The translations under genes were made by a program, and so were the position numbers. A DNA stretch of 64,000 nucleotides from Trichosphaerium sp. ATCC 40318 (Eukaryota > Discosea > Flabellinia > Trichosidae). Shown one piece after another: positions 21,676-33,931 of the stretch (its first letter is position 1; every line of letters begins with the position of its first letter). Where the stretch lies: positions 186,001 through 250,000 of the forward strand of contig JALMLS010000100.1 in NCBI GenBank assembly GCA_038496445.1, given 5' to 3'. The notes beneath the pieces are model-generated. The model made no database searches. It saw nothing but the letters and a program-made list of their open reading frames with translations, and was not told the DNA's origin.

Positions 21676-24600
21676 ATGTCACAGGAAGTATGGGTGCGCA
21701 TGGTGGAAGGGAAGGTACGAAATACCGTTATAGAAAAATCATGTACTGAACTATTAGGATTTGATCAGTATGGACAAAAACGGATACTCTGACCCGTTTG
21801 TGGTGATAACAATTGGAAAAGACAAAAAGAAAACAAAAGTGAAAAAAAAGGTTAGTTAACTGCATATTTCCGATACTCATACCACAAAGACGCTCAACCC
21901 AGTATGGAACGATGAATTTATTTTCAAAGTTAAAAAGCTTTACATTGGTACGCTCTAACTACTGTTTCAAAACTCTAACGCACTTTTAGTACATTTTAAA
22001 TGCATCGTACGTCTTTTTGGGCCACTTTTTTTTTTGAAGTATTTAGTTTTGGTTTACCCGCTTTAGGACAAAGACACTTTTTCTAAAAATGATCCTCTTG
22101 GTGAGTGTGAAATTCCACTTGCAAAAGTTCAACGTGGTTCTGTACTAGATTGTTGGATGAGTCTCAAAGTGCGTCATAGAATAAAAATTTGGAATAAAAA
22201 CCTGTCATCATCTCATTTGTCTCTTACTAACGAGTATAAAAAATAGGGTGTGCGATCTGGTCAACTCCATTTTCAGATTGCATTTGGTGGTCGTCCTAAT
22301 GTACTACAACGGAAAACAATCTTTAACAATTAATCATAAATATTAGCTGCCTCCCAGTCGACAATTATCAACACCTCAGCGTCGAGCACCTGCTCCTCCA
22401 AGACCAACTAGTAAACCGTCCCCAAGAGCACCTCCTAGAGCATCTCCTAGATCACAACCAGCTCCTAAAATTAAAGCGACTTCTCCTAGAGCACAAGCTT
22501 CAAAGTTCCTTGCTAAAACTCAATCGTTGATGTTCAAGGATAATAAAAAACAAAAAAAAATACAAAATCAAGAAAACAATGAAAGACTGGTCAAGATATT
22601 CTGTTCTCCAGAGCGTAAGTGAAAGGTTTTGTTTTCTTTTCTTGTGGACACTAATCTAACTCCTTTCTTCTAGTGGCGCAAAAAGCAAGTGCACAAATAT
22701 TCACAAAGCTTGACAAGGTAGGTTACCTTCTCTTGTAAAATCTTCTTACTTCCTTCTTCTAGGATAGGTCAGGAACCTTGACAGTATCAGAAATATTTGC
22801 TGGCGCTAGAAGCTTAGGTGTAGAAGTAGAACGTGGTACATTGGGTGAACTGGTATGGTTATTCTTTCAATAAGAATTAAAGGCTGGTTTTCAAGTATTT
22901 ACACTTGTTAGGTTGAGGTGTTTAGTAGAGGAGGAACGACTGTGAATAGAGCTCAATTCATGCAATTGCTCAAGTATTTAGTAAACTTGAGAAGTACATA
23001 TTTGACGTATGATAAGGATGGATCTAACTCTATTGATAAACGTGAACTTGATAAATGCTTAAAAGATCTTGAATACAAGTTTTCTGCAAGCACTCAAAAG
23101 AAGTTTATGAGTTTTTTCGATAAAGGTACTTGCTACTTTCTTTGTGGCTCAAGTCAAATCGTAAGTAGTTAAAAATAATGTCCTGTTATCTAGATTCTAG
23201 CGGTCAGTTTGAGTTTATAGAGTTCGTCAATATCATGTGGCATCTAAAGAAATTAAGTCACCATTTCCAAAAACAAGATAAAGATGACAACAAATTACTT
23301 GGTAACAAACGACTCGAAATTTCTCCTCGTTTAACTTTCTCTTGTAGATCCTCCAGAGTTTCAAGCTTTACTTCGTGGTCTCGGATTTAGTGTTACTGTA
23401 GCGGAAGCCAAAGTCTTTATGAGACGTCACGCAAAGAAAGGATTATCACTTGAAAACTTTATTGATCTCATGTTTGATTTTAAAAATCACTATGAATCTA
23501 TTAAAAAGGGTACTCATCACTGCTTTTATAAAACGCCTGTGTTATATAACTAACCGAGATTAGAGGCTGGAAAACAACGTATGCAAAGTCGTGTTAAGAG
23601 ATTCGCAAGGAACCCAAGTCAGCAAGCACCGCTTCGTGTTGATTCAAGTGCAAAGACGGCTTCCAATGAAGGTAAAGCTGAAGCAAACAAGATCATGGCT
23701 TGGTGTAAGAAAAATTCGAGAAAATGGGAGGATTCAAGCTTTCCTCCAAATAGAAAGAGTCTTGGATGTACGTGTCACAAATATTTTTCTTTTTTATTCT
23801 TTCGTTTTGTTTGGTGCTTACAACTGTTCTTCAGCTGTTTCTGTTTCAATTTCTGAATGGAAGAGGCCTTGTGAGATTGTTCAAAACCCAGATTTATTCG
23901 TTGATGGTGTAGATGAAGGTGATGTTGTGCAAGGAGCACTTGGAAATTGCTGGTTTTTATCAGCCTTATCTGGTTAGTAACTTAGTGGTTTTTGTTTGTA
24001 ATTAGCTAATTTTGTGGTTTTTTAGTATTAGCGCAAGAAGGTATTAAAAAGATTGAGTCACTATTCGTTTGTGCACAACCCAAGTTGGGATTTTATGGGC
24101 TTCGGTTTTTTAAAGATAACGAATGGAGGGTTGTATTTGTTGATGACAGATTACCTGTCAAAGGTAATAACAAAAGTAACGGTGAGCTTCCGCTAAACTT
24201 TTTAAAAATAGGTGGCAAACCAGCTTTTGGTGGTGGCCAAGATCCACGGGAGTTTTGGTATGTTAAATCGTGTAATTAGCTACTTGATCATACTAACATT
24301 AATCTTAGGGTTGCTTTACTAGAGAAAGCGTACGTATGGAAGTGATTGAACCTAGTATTTAATTTCTTAGATATGCCAAACTACATGGAAGTTACGGAGC
24401 CATAGAAAGGTAATAGCATTAAGTCAGTAATATAAACGCTAAAATTATCACTAGTGGAAGTATTGTTGATGGATTAGTCGATCTTACAGGCGAGGCAGGA
24501 CACACAGTGTGCGCCCTCTAAATAAACTGTTAACTTTTGTTTGACGTAAATTTCAGGAAGCAACTGGAACCTACAAAACAATTTTGGAATCGTCTATTAC

Positions 24601-25864
24601 TGAACCAGAAAGAAGGGTACAAAGGATTACTCATTTCGGTTTTTTAGTATTTATTACTATTTAAGGTTCTTGATGGGTTGCTCGAGCACACATCCAAGTG
24701 CGGGTGCTGAATCTGAGACTGCCATGGGTATTTTATTGGTACGATAAACTAATTGTTTTTATTGGCTTTGCATCACATGAGAATGGAAACTTTTGATTGG
24801 TTTTAGTAGCTCTTCAAAGCTTATTTTTGTTCTAGAATCATGCGTATGGTATATTAGTTGTAAAAGAGGTTGATGGTCATAAATTATTGCGCATAAGAAA
24901 TCCGTACGGTGCTTGATATTGTTCTTTTAATAATATTCTCAAAAGATGGGGAAGACGCGAATGGAAAGGAAGATGGAGTGACGGTGCTAAAGAGTGGAAC
25001 GCCAAATACAGAGTAAGTTTTCAAGAGCTTACTTGCATTACCCGATTGCACGCGATGCACTGACAAAAACCATTGTAGCGTGCATTTAATCAAGTTGATG
25101 CTGATGATGGAACTTTTCATATTTGCTTCGAAGATTTTTGTAGGCACTTTAACAGCCTATACTTGGTCCGTGTATTGACAACAAGGGTACGATCTATTGT
25201 TACATACCATGAATATTAGTGTTTGTTAATATCTCTTTTTTTTCTAGTCTCCTTATGATAGGCAAAGAGTCGCAGGTAGATGGAGTGGTAAGTCTGCTGG
25301 TGGATGTATAAATAATTCATCATGGCCGAATAATCCTCAGTATCAAATATGTCCCAACCGTAGACAAAATGTGTATATATCTGTGAGACAGTCAGACAAG
25401 AGATATGCAAAGAAGAGTGGAAAGGCTTCTTCTCATTCGATAGGATACATGTTATTCAGGAGTACGTGCAAGTTTTTACTTTTTTTTTTTGGTATTTTGA
25501 ATAGCGTTGCTATCATTGCTTGTCCTGACAGGCCTTAAACTTTTACCGCCTAAAATTATGATGACAACGTTTTGGTGTTTGAAAAAGTATGTTCTGCTTA
25601 AACACCATCAGTCACGTGACCAGAAAAAGTTTGTTTCTTTTTTTTGACTTTTTTTTTTCAGGCACTGGAAGGCTTGCTGCATACCCACAACAAGACGCTA
25701 TGGTTCATATGGCAAACTTTATTGATGCTAGAGAATACACTGAGGAAATTGAGTTACAAGGGAATACGAATTATGTCATCATTCCTTGTACTTTTAAATC
25801 AGGTGTCAATGATAATTTCTTCATTACAATCTATCATAGTGGTGTAAAGCTACATAACTTATAA
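21676..25864 (+). CDS. Calpain-type cysteine protease with N-terminal C2 and EF hands
   Basis: ATG 21676 opens MSQEVWVRMVEGK, which joins DLISMDKNGYSDPFVVITIG and TLNPVWNDEFIFKVKK, a clear C2 domain (21676-22300). A Pro/Arg-rich linker (APPRPTSKPSPRAPPRASPR) follows. Then come EF-hand repeats: FTKLDKDRSGTLTVSEIF, LTYDKDGSNSIDKRELDKCL and DSSGQFEFIEFVNIMW (22670-23500). The calpain core has the active Cys in GALGNCWFLSALS (about 23930-23975), DDRLPVKG, the His in LNHAYGILVV and the Asn in RIRNPYG. A calpain beta-sandwich domain follows (RQRVAGRWSGKSAGG, NNPQYQI), ending at 25864. The protein is probably Ca-regulated. The EF hands precede the protease core, whereas classical calpains carry the penta-EF module at the C-terminus. 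All catalytic residues appear present. Confidence 0.85.
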
Positions 25865-26192
25865 AAACAAACAAAAATAAATCAGTTCAGTGGCACTCGT
25901 TAATTAAATAAAAACTGGTTTTAACATTTCTTCAAACTGTAGCTCAGATTGTCCTACAACAGGTGCTGTAAAGTGCTTATTGGTAGCAGTTTATTGTTTT
26001 TTCTAAGGCTCGGTCTCCACCATTGGTTTAATGACCACCAATTTGGTAGTCGTTTAGCTTCAACTTTGAGTACAACGAAATAAACTAACCTACAAAAGCT
26101 GTCAACCACGTCTAACGAATATAACCAACGTCAAACAATTTCTACACGTAGAATTTCTTCGCGTATTTAAAAATCAATCAAGGATTGAAAAG
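25865..26192. other. Intergenic between calpain and MORN-like gene
   Basis: AT-rich 3' flank and presumed promoter. No coding frame supported. Confidence 0.3.
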
Positions 26193-27824
26193 ATGGATAA
26201 ACAAAACATTTCTACAAGCTTCCTATCAGCAACACCTCTTGTAATTAACTACAAACCAGTATACATCATACCATGCAACCTAAAGTGAAAAGAGTACACA
26301 AACTACGCACATTTAACGTCATCGTTCTAATGAATTAAATAGGTAAACAAAGCAGCCGTAGCGCCCCTGGATCATATATTGGACCTTCCAAAGGAGCTTC
26401 AACGCTACACAACCGATCTTGACAGTGAAGTATACATAAAGTGGCCACTGCTATCCAAACTCGCAGCATACTGCTCTCGCTTTGATGGAGACCTCAACAA
26501 GGTCGGTAAATGGAAGAAGTTCAATATGATTGATTCATTCGACCCAGTAAAAATATGCGAAGCACACTTTCGTGCAGGAAAACGTGATGGGCAATGTAGA
26601 TCATTTAGTGAAGACGGTCGGTTGATAAAAGAGGCCAACTACAATAACGGTAAACTTAACGGAGAATCCAAGGAGTGGTATGAACATGGGCTACTTAAGA
26701 CGCAGTACACGTGGGTTGACGGTAAACTACATGGTGAATGCAACGAGTGGTACGAAAGTGGACTGCGCAAAGCACGATCCATGTTTGTTGATGGCGTACA
26801 AAACGGAGAATGCAAAGAGTGGCATAAAAATGCAAGATTGAAATTGGACTGCAGTTTTTCGAATGGAAAACGAGAAGGCGAATGCAAGAGTTGGTTTGCC
26901 AATGGCCGAAGGCAAGAGAAATGCAGATTCGAGGGTGGAAAAAAGTGTGGCGACTTGCAGATTTGGTATAACTCTGGTACACTGAAAGTAGAAGTTACAT
27001 TCTGTCAACAAACAGGTGAATACAAAGAATGGCATGATGATGGCACGAGATTTGAGCAATATTTCTTCATAGATCACAAGAAACATGGAGAGGCAAAGCT
27101 TTGGTATCCAAATGGCCAATTGGGCTCACACAGCATGTATTCGAACGGAGAAAAGAACGGGACGTGCCGGCAATGGTCTGACGCTGGTATATTGACGTCT
27201 GAGTGTAATTATGTCAATGGTAAAGCAGATGGAGAATATAAATCTTGGGAGGATGACGGCAAAATAGCTTTTCATTATTTTTATAAAAATGATAAATTGC
27301 ACGGAGAATTCAAGCGTTACTACGATGGAAAGCTAGAAGAGCAATATACGTATAAACATGGTAAAATTGATGGGGTATCCAGGAGTTGGTATGCGAGCGG
27401 CAAATTGGAAAAGCACCTCTTTTATGTCAACGACAAGCGTTATGGGGAGTGCAAAAAGTGGTATAGTAATGATCAATTGAAGGAGCATTGCCATTACGTC
27501 AATGACAAATATGATGGGGAGTATAAAAAATGGTTCGAAAATGGAAAATTGGAGGATCATAGCCATTATGTCAACGGTGAGTACAACGGAGAGCGGAAAA
27601 CATGGTGGGCCAATGGTCGCCTTTATGCAACAGAAAATTACACTCTTGGTAAGCGTGATGGAGAGTGGAAATCATGGACGAATCGTGGGGCAGCTACAGA
27701 GGACTTACACTACGAGAGTGGTGTTCTAAAGCGCCGGATATGCTATAAAAATGAGATCAAACACGAATACGTGTATACTCCGATTAAGGTTGTATCAGAG
27801 CTCAATGATGGAAGGGAGGATTGA
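26193..27824 (+). CDS. YwqK/MORN-like repeat protein, giant-virus type
   Basis: The main frame (26343-27824) is intron-free and encodes about 17 repeats of about 23 residues with the pattern NGK.xGExKxWYxNGxLxxxxxY, such as GKLNGESKEWYEHGLLKTQY and GKLHGECNEWYESGLRKARS. This is the MORN-related YwqK repeat. The N-terminal part (LDHILDLPKELQRYTTDLDS) looks F-box-like. This frame has no ATG before the repeats, but ATG 26193 (MDKQNISTSFLSATPL) joins it in phase over a 102-base intron (26241-26342, GTAATT to AATAG). YwqK-repeat proteins with F-box-like heads are numerous in amoeba-infecting giant viruses and also occur in bacteria. Function is unknown; protein binding is likely. The gene is tail-to-tail with the LRR gene. 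Confidence 0.75.
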
Positions 27825-28092
27825 TCTTATTCATGCTCGGGGTGCAAACTATCATTCTACTTGTGGTTAAAGTAACTAATGCTCAAGTTAGCTTCTGGCA
27901 GATAGTCAAATTCCAAAAGTCTAACGAAAATAATATTTTACTTTGTTCAAAAAAAAACGCTTTTGCCACATAAACATTTTTTTAATTTTAAAGTTCTTGA
28001 ATTAGGTACAATTATTGTACACTCTAAATTTACTCAATGTGTTCGAAACGTATTATACATGCAGGCTATGCTTATATATGCTCAATTGTACT
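27825..28092. other. Convergent intergenic spacer between the two viral-like repeat genes
   Basis: 268 AT-rich bases between the stops of the YwqK-repeat and LRR genes. Poly-A/T runs occur near 27950-27990. No coding frame or clear inverted repeat seen. Confidence 0.4.
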
Positions 28093-29229
28093 TTAGAGGT
28101 AAGGTATACCTTCGTACTGTCCCAAAGAGTATTCTATAAAATAGTCTAAATAATCTACACGACGAGCACCAGATCGTGTAAGACGATTATCAGTATTTTC
28201 ACAGAATCTTGTACTGTGTCTAGACTTTTCAACCGCGTAAAGGCCTTTCAGTGATAGAAAAGCTTCATCTGAGATTTGATCACAGTTTTTAAGACCAATT
28301 GTATGAACACCTGATAGCGCTCTTACTCCTTCATCTGTAACTTCAGTACCATCAAGATTAATTGAATACACTCCCTTCAATGCTTTAATACCTTCATCTG
28401 TTACTGTAGTACGAGCAAGGTCAATGGAATGAACGCCCTTCAGTGCTTTGATTCCTTCATCTGTAACTAAAGTGTCTCCAAGATGAATACTATGAACACC
28501 TGCAAGCGCTTTTACACCTTCATCTGTGACTGATGTTGTGTTAAGGAAAACAGTATGAGCACCCTTCAATGATTTGATACCTTCATCTGTTACTGCAGTA
28601 CCTTCAAGATAAATGGTGTGTACACCTGCAAGTTGTTTGATACCTTCGTCAGTTACTGCACTGTCAGTGAGGTTGATAGTATGGACACCCTTTAGTGACT
28701 TGATGCCTTCATCAGTCACATTTTTACAGTTTAATATATCAATGGTATGAACTCCAGCAAGTGCTTTGATTCCGTCGTCTGTCACCAATGTGGAAGTAAG
28801 ATCAATTGTATGAACACCTTTCAGTGCCTTGATACCCTCATCTGTAATTGTTCTACAACGATATAGACAAATAGAATGTACTCCTGCAAATGCCTTAAGA
28901 TCATTATCATTGATAACTCCATCTTTCTCATATCTTACCTGGAAGTTTCTTTTGAATGAAGTATCAATGTGTTTACATCCAGATAACAATGAACACAAAG
29001 TATTGTTTTCAACATTCATCACTATGACACTGTTGTTCATGACACCCTTGTACTGTCTGACTTTTAAGATATCTGGAATGTCGTAAATATGCACTGTTTC
29101 ATATCCAACGACATGATGGATGATATCAGCCATCAAACGACATGACTGAGCAACAGCAAACCTTGCTTTCGCCTCTGTATGATGAAGAATCGTGGATATA
29201 ACTTCTGGTGGGAAATTAAGAATGTTCAC
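28093..29229 (-). CDS. F-box-like leucine-rich-repeat protein, giant-virus type
   Basis: An intron-free frame of 378 codons. The head NILNFPPEVISTILHHTEAK with ARFAVAQSCRLM is F-box-like. About ten regular 23-residue repeats follow, such as VTDEGIKALKGVHTINL, VTDEGIKQLAGVHTIYL and VTDEGVKALAGVHSIHL, and then a unique end. These very uniform cysteine-free LRRs resemble families expanded in amoeba giant viruses and some protists. No ATG precedes the F-box: the frame begins at GTG 29229, overlapping the stop of the next gene, and the first in-frame ATG (MADIIHH) would remove the F-box. Either a first exon is missed or the gene has lost its start. A truncated relative lies at 8556-8906. An SCF adaptor role is possible but unproven. 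Confidence 0.7.
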   Translation of the reverse strand: MNILNFPPEVISTILHHTEAKARFAVAQSCRLMADIIHHVVGYETVHIYDIPDILKVRQYKGVMNNSVIVMNVENNTLCSLLSGCKHIDTSFKRNFQVRYEKDGVINDNDLKAFAGVHSICLYRCRTITDEGIKALKGVHTIDLTSTLVTDDGIKALAGVHTIDILNCKNVTDEGIKSLKGVHTINLTDSAVTDEGIKQLAGVHTIYLEGTAVTDEGIKSLKGAHTVFLNTTSVTDEGVKALAGVHSIHLGDTLVTDEGIKALKGVHSIDLARTTVTDEGIKALKGVYSINLDGTEVTDEGVRALSGVHTIGLKNCDQISDEAFLSLKGLYAVEKSRHSTRFCENTDNRLTRSGARRVDYLDYFIEYSLGQYEGIPYL

Positions 29230-29676
29230 TACTTTATGTGGACGAGTTTGTGTTCTTTTAAATTGTACAATGTTAGTATCTTGAATATTTCAGTATCAGA
29301 ACGTACATTCTTACTTGCTTGTGCTTTGGTAGCGACAAGTCTTCGGATTGCGTCACAGGTATAACTGTTGGTACTGGTACTGTGTGCTTTTCGGGTGTAG
29401 AAGTCTCCGTGGTTTTAAAGAGATATTGGTCGATTTGGTGTAAAAGGTTCTTGTTTGCAACGTTTAAGATATTTTCAAGCTGGTTTATAAACACTTTACG
29501 TTGTTTTGTGCTTATTTTACTAAACTCTTCTTTGTGGTTGTTGTGATAGTATGTGATTGCTTGCTCCACTGAAACGCCTGGTAAATTCATCTGTTTGAGT
29601 CTCGTTGCTAAAATGAAAATAGAAACCAAGTTCACCGTTAAGTACAGGTTGACACTTGACTTGATGCATTCTGCAT
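29229..29676 (-). CDS. Small helical protein, unrecognised
   Basis: Three exons: MQNAS from ATG 29676, joined in phase to TTRLKQMNLPGVSVEQAITY with a helical charged stretch (STKQRKVFINQLENILNVAN) and a Thr/Pro-rich segment, ending KHKQ at a GTAAGA donor. The last exon gives ILTLYNLKEHKLVHIK and TAG at 29229-29231. About 120 residues. No domain recognised. Its stop overlaps the first codon of the LRR frame by one base, on the same strand. Confidence 0.45.
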
Positions 29677-29762
29677 GAGTAGCAAATGGAAGTCAAAGTT
29701 ACAAAAGTTTACATTTTGGGCGATCTCTTTTGCTGTTTATTTCATTATTTTTAAAAAAAAGT

Positions 29763-32700
29763 TTACTTTGTAGAGCTCTTTACAGCTTCACGAATAACGT
29801 AATTCAAAACACCACCATTCTAGCGAGGAAAAAATTAGAATATTTGACATGACAAAAAAAAGAAAGGTGTCGCTTACTTTGTAGTATGTAACTTCAGAAG
29901 CAGTGTCAAGCCTTAGTACTGCTTTGAAGCTTGTTACATCCTTGTTACCAGCAACATTAATAGTGACTTCTTGACGTGGCTTAATATCGGCAGTTAAGTC
30001 GAATGAAAATTTTTCTTTTCCAGTCAAGCCCAATTTATCAGCATCGGTACCCTCAACAAATTCAAGAGGTATTACACCGAATAGAACAAGGTTAGAACGG
30101 TGAATCCTGATATGAATTAGTACAAAGACAACACGTAATAAAGAAAAAGTCTCACCTTTCAAAAGATGTTGCGATTACTGCTTTTACACCTTGCATCCAT
30201 GTTCCCTCTAAACGCTGGTAAGAAAAACGGCAAGAAATTGTTTGTTCATCAAGCCGTACTTGCTGCCCAATCTCTTGAACTTCCAGAACCGTATTGTGCG
30301 CCAGCCAAGATGATCAAATCGTTACCCTACAATTGATTAACATTTGAAGCCGAGGTGAGCATTCCATACCTTGTACTTTTCAGCAGCGTCAAATACGTCC
30401 ATAATTTCACCGGATGGAATGTGAAGAGTCTTTGGAGCAGCTTTACCGACAAACTAAGGAATATTGAGTACTAAAATTTCGTGATTGTTGATTTCCTTTT
30501 GTACCTTGTTCAGGAGTCTAATGTTGGCAAATGTTCCTCTAACCATAACTTCGTCGTTACCACGTCTAGAACCGTAACTGTTGAATTGTTTTGGTTCAAC
30601 ACCACGACCTTGCAAGTAACGTGCAGCTGGTGATTTTCTTGAAATGGAACCAGCAGGGCTAGGACGCAAATATAAGAAACAACCAAAAACGTTTTGCTAC
30701 AAGGCGTACCTGATATGATCTGTGGTGATGAAGTCACCCAAGTTGAGGAGGCAGTATGCATCTTTGACAGTAGTAATAGGCTCGATATCACGTTTCATTG
30801 TAGCGAAGAAAGGTGGGGAGTTGATGTAGCTGAACATAGATATTAAAAACCGAAGGAAGATAATAGATAATATTGAATTTCTTGACATACGTAGACTTTG
30901 GATCCCATGGGTACAACTTGTCGTCAGAGGCTTCGAGCATGTTCCATTGTTTGGTTCCGTTTGTTACTTGACCGTATACTTCTTTGAACATGGTAGACAA
31001 TACAGACTCAGTAACAATCTTTTCGATTTCCTCACGTGAAGGCCAGATATCCTTCAAGAAGACGTCCTTTCCGTCTTTACCTTTACCCAAAGGCTCTTTT
31101 TCAAAGTCAATGAGTACGTTGCCTGCCAAAGCGTATGCGACTACGAGTGGAGGTGACGCCAAGTAGTTGGCACGAATGTAAGCATGGATACGTCCTAGGA
31201 GTGGCTTTTAGTTGGAGGATAATATAAAATATTTAGGTTACCTTCGAAGTTTCTGTTACCGGAGAGAACACCGCAGGTGACGAGGTCTCCTGATTCAATA
31301 GCTGTTGATACTTCTTCTGGAAGTGGACCAGAGTTACCAATGCAAGTAGTGCAACCGTATCTACAGGCTCAATTAATGTGATAATGATATATTCTTTTGA
31401 TTTCATACCCGACAAGGGAGAATCCAATTTTGGCGAGTTCAGGGAGAAGTCCGCTTCTTTCCAAGTACTGTGTTACTACACCAGATCCAGGTGCGAGAGA
31501 AGTCTTGATGTAAGGGCTTACATCGAGACCAGCAGCAACAGCGTTCTTGGCCAAAAGACCAGCACCGATCATTACACTTGGGTTTGATGTGTTGGTACAA
31601 CTGGTGATAGCAGCAATGACTACGCTTCCGTGTTTGAGGTTGTACTTGCTTCCTTTGTACTCAAAAGGTACTTCAGTGCTTCTTTTGTCTTCAGGAATAG
31701 CGAATCCTTTAAAGCCAACAGGGTTTGCCAAACATTTCTAAAACAGGGTCAATAACAAGTTTAGGAGCGTCACAAGTGGTACGAACCTGGAAATCAGCCT
31801 TCATGTCATTAAGAGCAACGTAATCGTGAGGACTATTTTGTGTTACAATAAAACGGTAAAACAAAGAAATAAGTACCGTTTTGGTCCAGAGACAGCAGGA
31901 ACAATAGTGTCAAGGTTGAGTGTGACATTTTGTGTGTATACAGCATCTTGTGACTTATCTGTAAAGTCACGGAACATACCCTAAACTCGCTTATCAGATA
32001 TGGACATTGGCACGTATAAGTTTACCTGAGCTCTCAAGTATTTCTCAGTAAATTGGATCTTGACGTCATCACGTCCACTCAATTTCATGTATTCCAATGA
32101 GCGTTCATCAACAGCAAAGAAAGAAATTGTACAACCCATTTCTGGAGACATGTTTGATATTGTAGCGCGATCAGCAATGCTCAATGAAGCTACACCAGGT
32201 CCGTAAAATTCAACGAATTTTCCAACAACACCAATATCACGAAGTTGCTGTAAAAAAACGAGTAAGCACGTGGTAGAGAAAAAAATTCTGGCGAAAGAAA
32301 TGTCGGAAACTATTTCCTGTACCTTTGTAATAGCCAATACCATATCGGTAGCAGTAGCACGAGAATCAAGTTTACCAGTAATTTCAAAACCGACAACTTC
32401 AGGCAAAACCATAGAGATCTTTTTCCAGTGTTAGATGTTTACAGTAAAACCAGATATATTCCAGCTTGAGTTACGTACAGATTGACCCAAAATTACAGCT
32501 TCAGCTTCAATACCGCCAACACCCCAACCGACACTTTTAAAAAAAATAAGCAAAAGTTTGATATTTTTTCAAGAACTGTTCTACGTACACGCCAAGGCCG
32601 TTGATCATAGGTGTATGACTGTCAGTACCGACAAGTGAGTCTGGGTATAATAGACCGTCTTTATGGAATACAACACGAGCAAGGTATTCGAGGTTTACCT

Positions 32701-33636
32701 ACAAAGCCATAAGTAAAAAAAGTCCAAAATAGGACTCACAATTTTTACTTTTCAAAAAAAAAACTTTCGTGGTCAGGAAGAGCACGATAAACTCTTCCCC
32801 TTATACTTCCACACTGAATAAGAAAATATTTTCAGAGCAAGGATGGATGTTATCGTCATTCCAACAAAAATTACAGGAGAAAAAAAAATTCCGAAAGAAA
32901 TTATCACGTTTGATGACAAGTGCGTACTTGATGGACAATACCGGCACCTGGTGGTACAATAGTCAATCCAGAGAATGCTTTAGCACCCCACTTTAAGAAC
33001 ACAAAGCGCTCGTGGTTTCTCTTCATCTCCATTTCAAGATTTACTTGTAAGGCGTCTTTACTACGGAATTTATCGACCTAAAAGGAATATTACGCTCGGA
33101 TTGTTCGTTAGATTTACGTTACCTGTACGGAGTGATCGATAACGAGATCTACAGGAACGCTAGGTTCAATAGATGTAGCGTCACCTCCCAAACGCTTTGT
33201 TGCATCTCGACAAGCGGCTAAATCGATCGTTATGAGACGACAGGATGTTTTCTAGGCGTACCCAAATCGACAACGGCTGGTACACCTGTAAAATCTTGCA
33301 AAATGACACGCGCTGGTTTGAAAGCAATCTCAGTTTGGGTTTTGCTCGTTTTTTCTAAATTACCGGTGAGGTACATTTTCGTTAAACTCAGTTACCCCAG
33401 TCAAGTATGTTGTTGACGTCCTTTTCGCTGATGGCAACGCCATCGCAGTTACGAATAGCGCTCTCTAACAAGATCCTGATACAGTACGGCAAACGGCCTA
33501 GAAAGTTTTTCAGATAGAAGCAACTTACGTCTCACGTACATAGACGTTCGTCTTTAAGGTCTGGGAGCGAGAAGTACGACGCTTCAACGTCTCCAACTTT
33601 TATTGTCTTTTTAAGGTTTGAGTACGGGTTTGACAT
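29763..33636 (-). CDS. ACO1: Aconitate hydratase, cytosolic/IRP1-type
   Basis: Aconitase interconverts citrate and isocitrate using a 4Fe-4S cluster. ATG 33636 opens [16 protein letters not shown] with no mitochondrial presequence, as in the cytosolic/bacterial AcnA-IRP1 branch. Landmarks: [20 protein letters not shown] with the first cluster cysteine (31560-31630), a CTTC-type pair in the exon before [10 protein letters not shown] (about 31330-31360), [27 protein letters not shown] (30600-30760), [23 protein letters not shown] near 30190-30330, and [20 protein letters not shown]. It ends [13 protein letters not shown]. Many short introns are present. Whether it also binds iron-responsive RNA elements cannot be judged. 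Confidence 0.93.
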
Positions 33637-33931
33637 GCTTTGTGCTTGGGAAAACCAAAACTACATACTTAGTGATCGCTTACAGCAGACTTAACATCGA
33701 AACGGGTAATTTGTGCCCTCAATACCCCTGATATGGGCCCTTTCGCTGTATCAAGCGTATAGGGCTTTGTAGTGTTTTGAGAAATTGTAAATAGATTTTT
33801 AAGCTTATTAGAGAGCTTACAAATACGTTGTAGGTAAATAGAAACTGAGTAAAATAAGCCACTACAGAATGTGTGAAGCAAGAAAGTCGTTGAACATCTG
33901 AAAAAAAGACCGTCAGCCAAATTGATCCACT
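33637..33931. promoter_or_regulatory. Divergent promoter region, aconitase / Maf
   Basis: 295 bases between two divergent start codons, so both promoters should lie here. No specific binding site is certain. Confidence 0.35.

Noticed and set aside
26639-27119. Several minus-strand frames opposite the YwqK repeats
   Set aside because: Repetitive antisense shadows created by the repeat structure of the real gene.
30984-31741. Plus-strand frames across the aconitase
   Set aside because: Antisense shadows of aconitase exons.
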